From NCBI GenBank assembly GCA_947486675.1, contig CANKUF010000063.1:1-5343 (forward strand): DNA of 5,343 nt, in the 5' to 3' direction. The position numbers and the translations under genes are program-made. Source of the stretch: Acidimicrobiaceae bacterium. Lineage in GTDB: Bacteria > Actinomycetota > Acidimicrobiia > Acidimicrobiales > Ilumatobacteraceae. A model generated the notes under the pieces. It was not told where the DNA came from and ran no database searches. It worked only from the letters and a program-made list of their open reading frames with translations. Below are positions 5,343 through 5,343 of the stretch, piece by piece (position 1 is the stretch's first letter; every line of letters starts with the position of its first letter).

Positions 5343-5343
5343 G

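Noticed and set aside
1..5343. Search for CRISPR repeats, insertion sequence ends, phage or defence genes
   Set aside because: No spaced direct repeats, transposase, integrase or defence domain was seen. Although tRNA genes are common integration sites, no attachment-like duplicate of the tRNA end occurs in the window.

Overview
This is a compact bacterial chromosomal segment with roughly balanced base composition. It holds five protein genes and one tRNA, and no gap between genes exceeds about 55 bases. Several traits point to an actinobacterium, most likely the class Acidimicrobiia (inference). These are a stand-alone LytR C-terminal-domain membrane protein, threonine-rich linkers in two membrane-anchored envelope proteins, a shortened glycerate kinase of a type I associate with actinobacteria, a tRNA-Thr with U73 and no encoded CCA, and start codons that lack Shine-Dalgarno sequences but sit 6-7 bases after TAnnnT boxes.

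Layout. On the + strand, bases 1-3250 form a tightly packed run. It starts with the 3' part of a 3-hydroxyacyl-CoA (3-hydroxybutyryl-CoA) dehydrogenase, cut by the window edge. Next come aat (leucyl/phenylalanyl-tRNA-protein transferase) and a coenzyme-B12-dependent mutase that best matches ethylmalonyl-CoA mutase (ecm/meaA). The mutase stop directly abuts the stop of a convergent LysM membrane protein on the - strand. That gene is divergent from a + strand glycerate kinase, and the two share a very small promoter region. The glycerate kinase stop in turn directly abuts the stop of a convergent LytR_C-domain membrane protein on the - strand. A tRNA-Thr(UGU) on the - strand lies upstream of that last gene. 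Inverted repeats lie on both sides of the tRNA.

How the genes fit together. The dehydrogenase and mutase are two non-consecutive steps of the ethylmalonyl-CoA pathway (acetyl-CoA assimilation without the glyoxylate shunt), so the left part suggests that pathway. Its hallmark enzyme, crotonyl-CoA carboxylase/reductase, is not in the window. Glycerate kinase feeds glycerate into glycolysis. The LysM and LytR_C proteins are envelope components of matching design: short cytoplasmic N-terminus, one membrane helix, Thr-rich linker, extracytoplasmic domain.

The most notable non-coding feature is the divergent promoter at 3602-3645. A 20-base inverted repeat places a TAACNT -10-like box on each strand exactly 7 bases before an ATG, and the whole arrangement is centred on one point. 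It looks like a symmetric pair of leaderless promoters. I see no mobile element, CRISPR array, phage gene or clear new multi-gene system.
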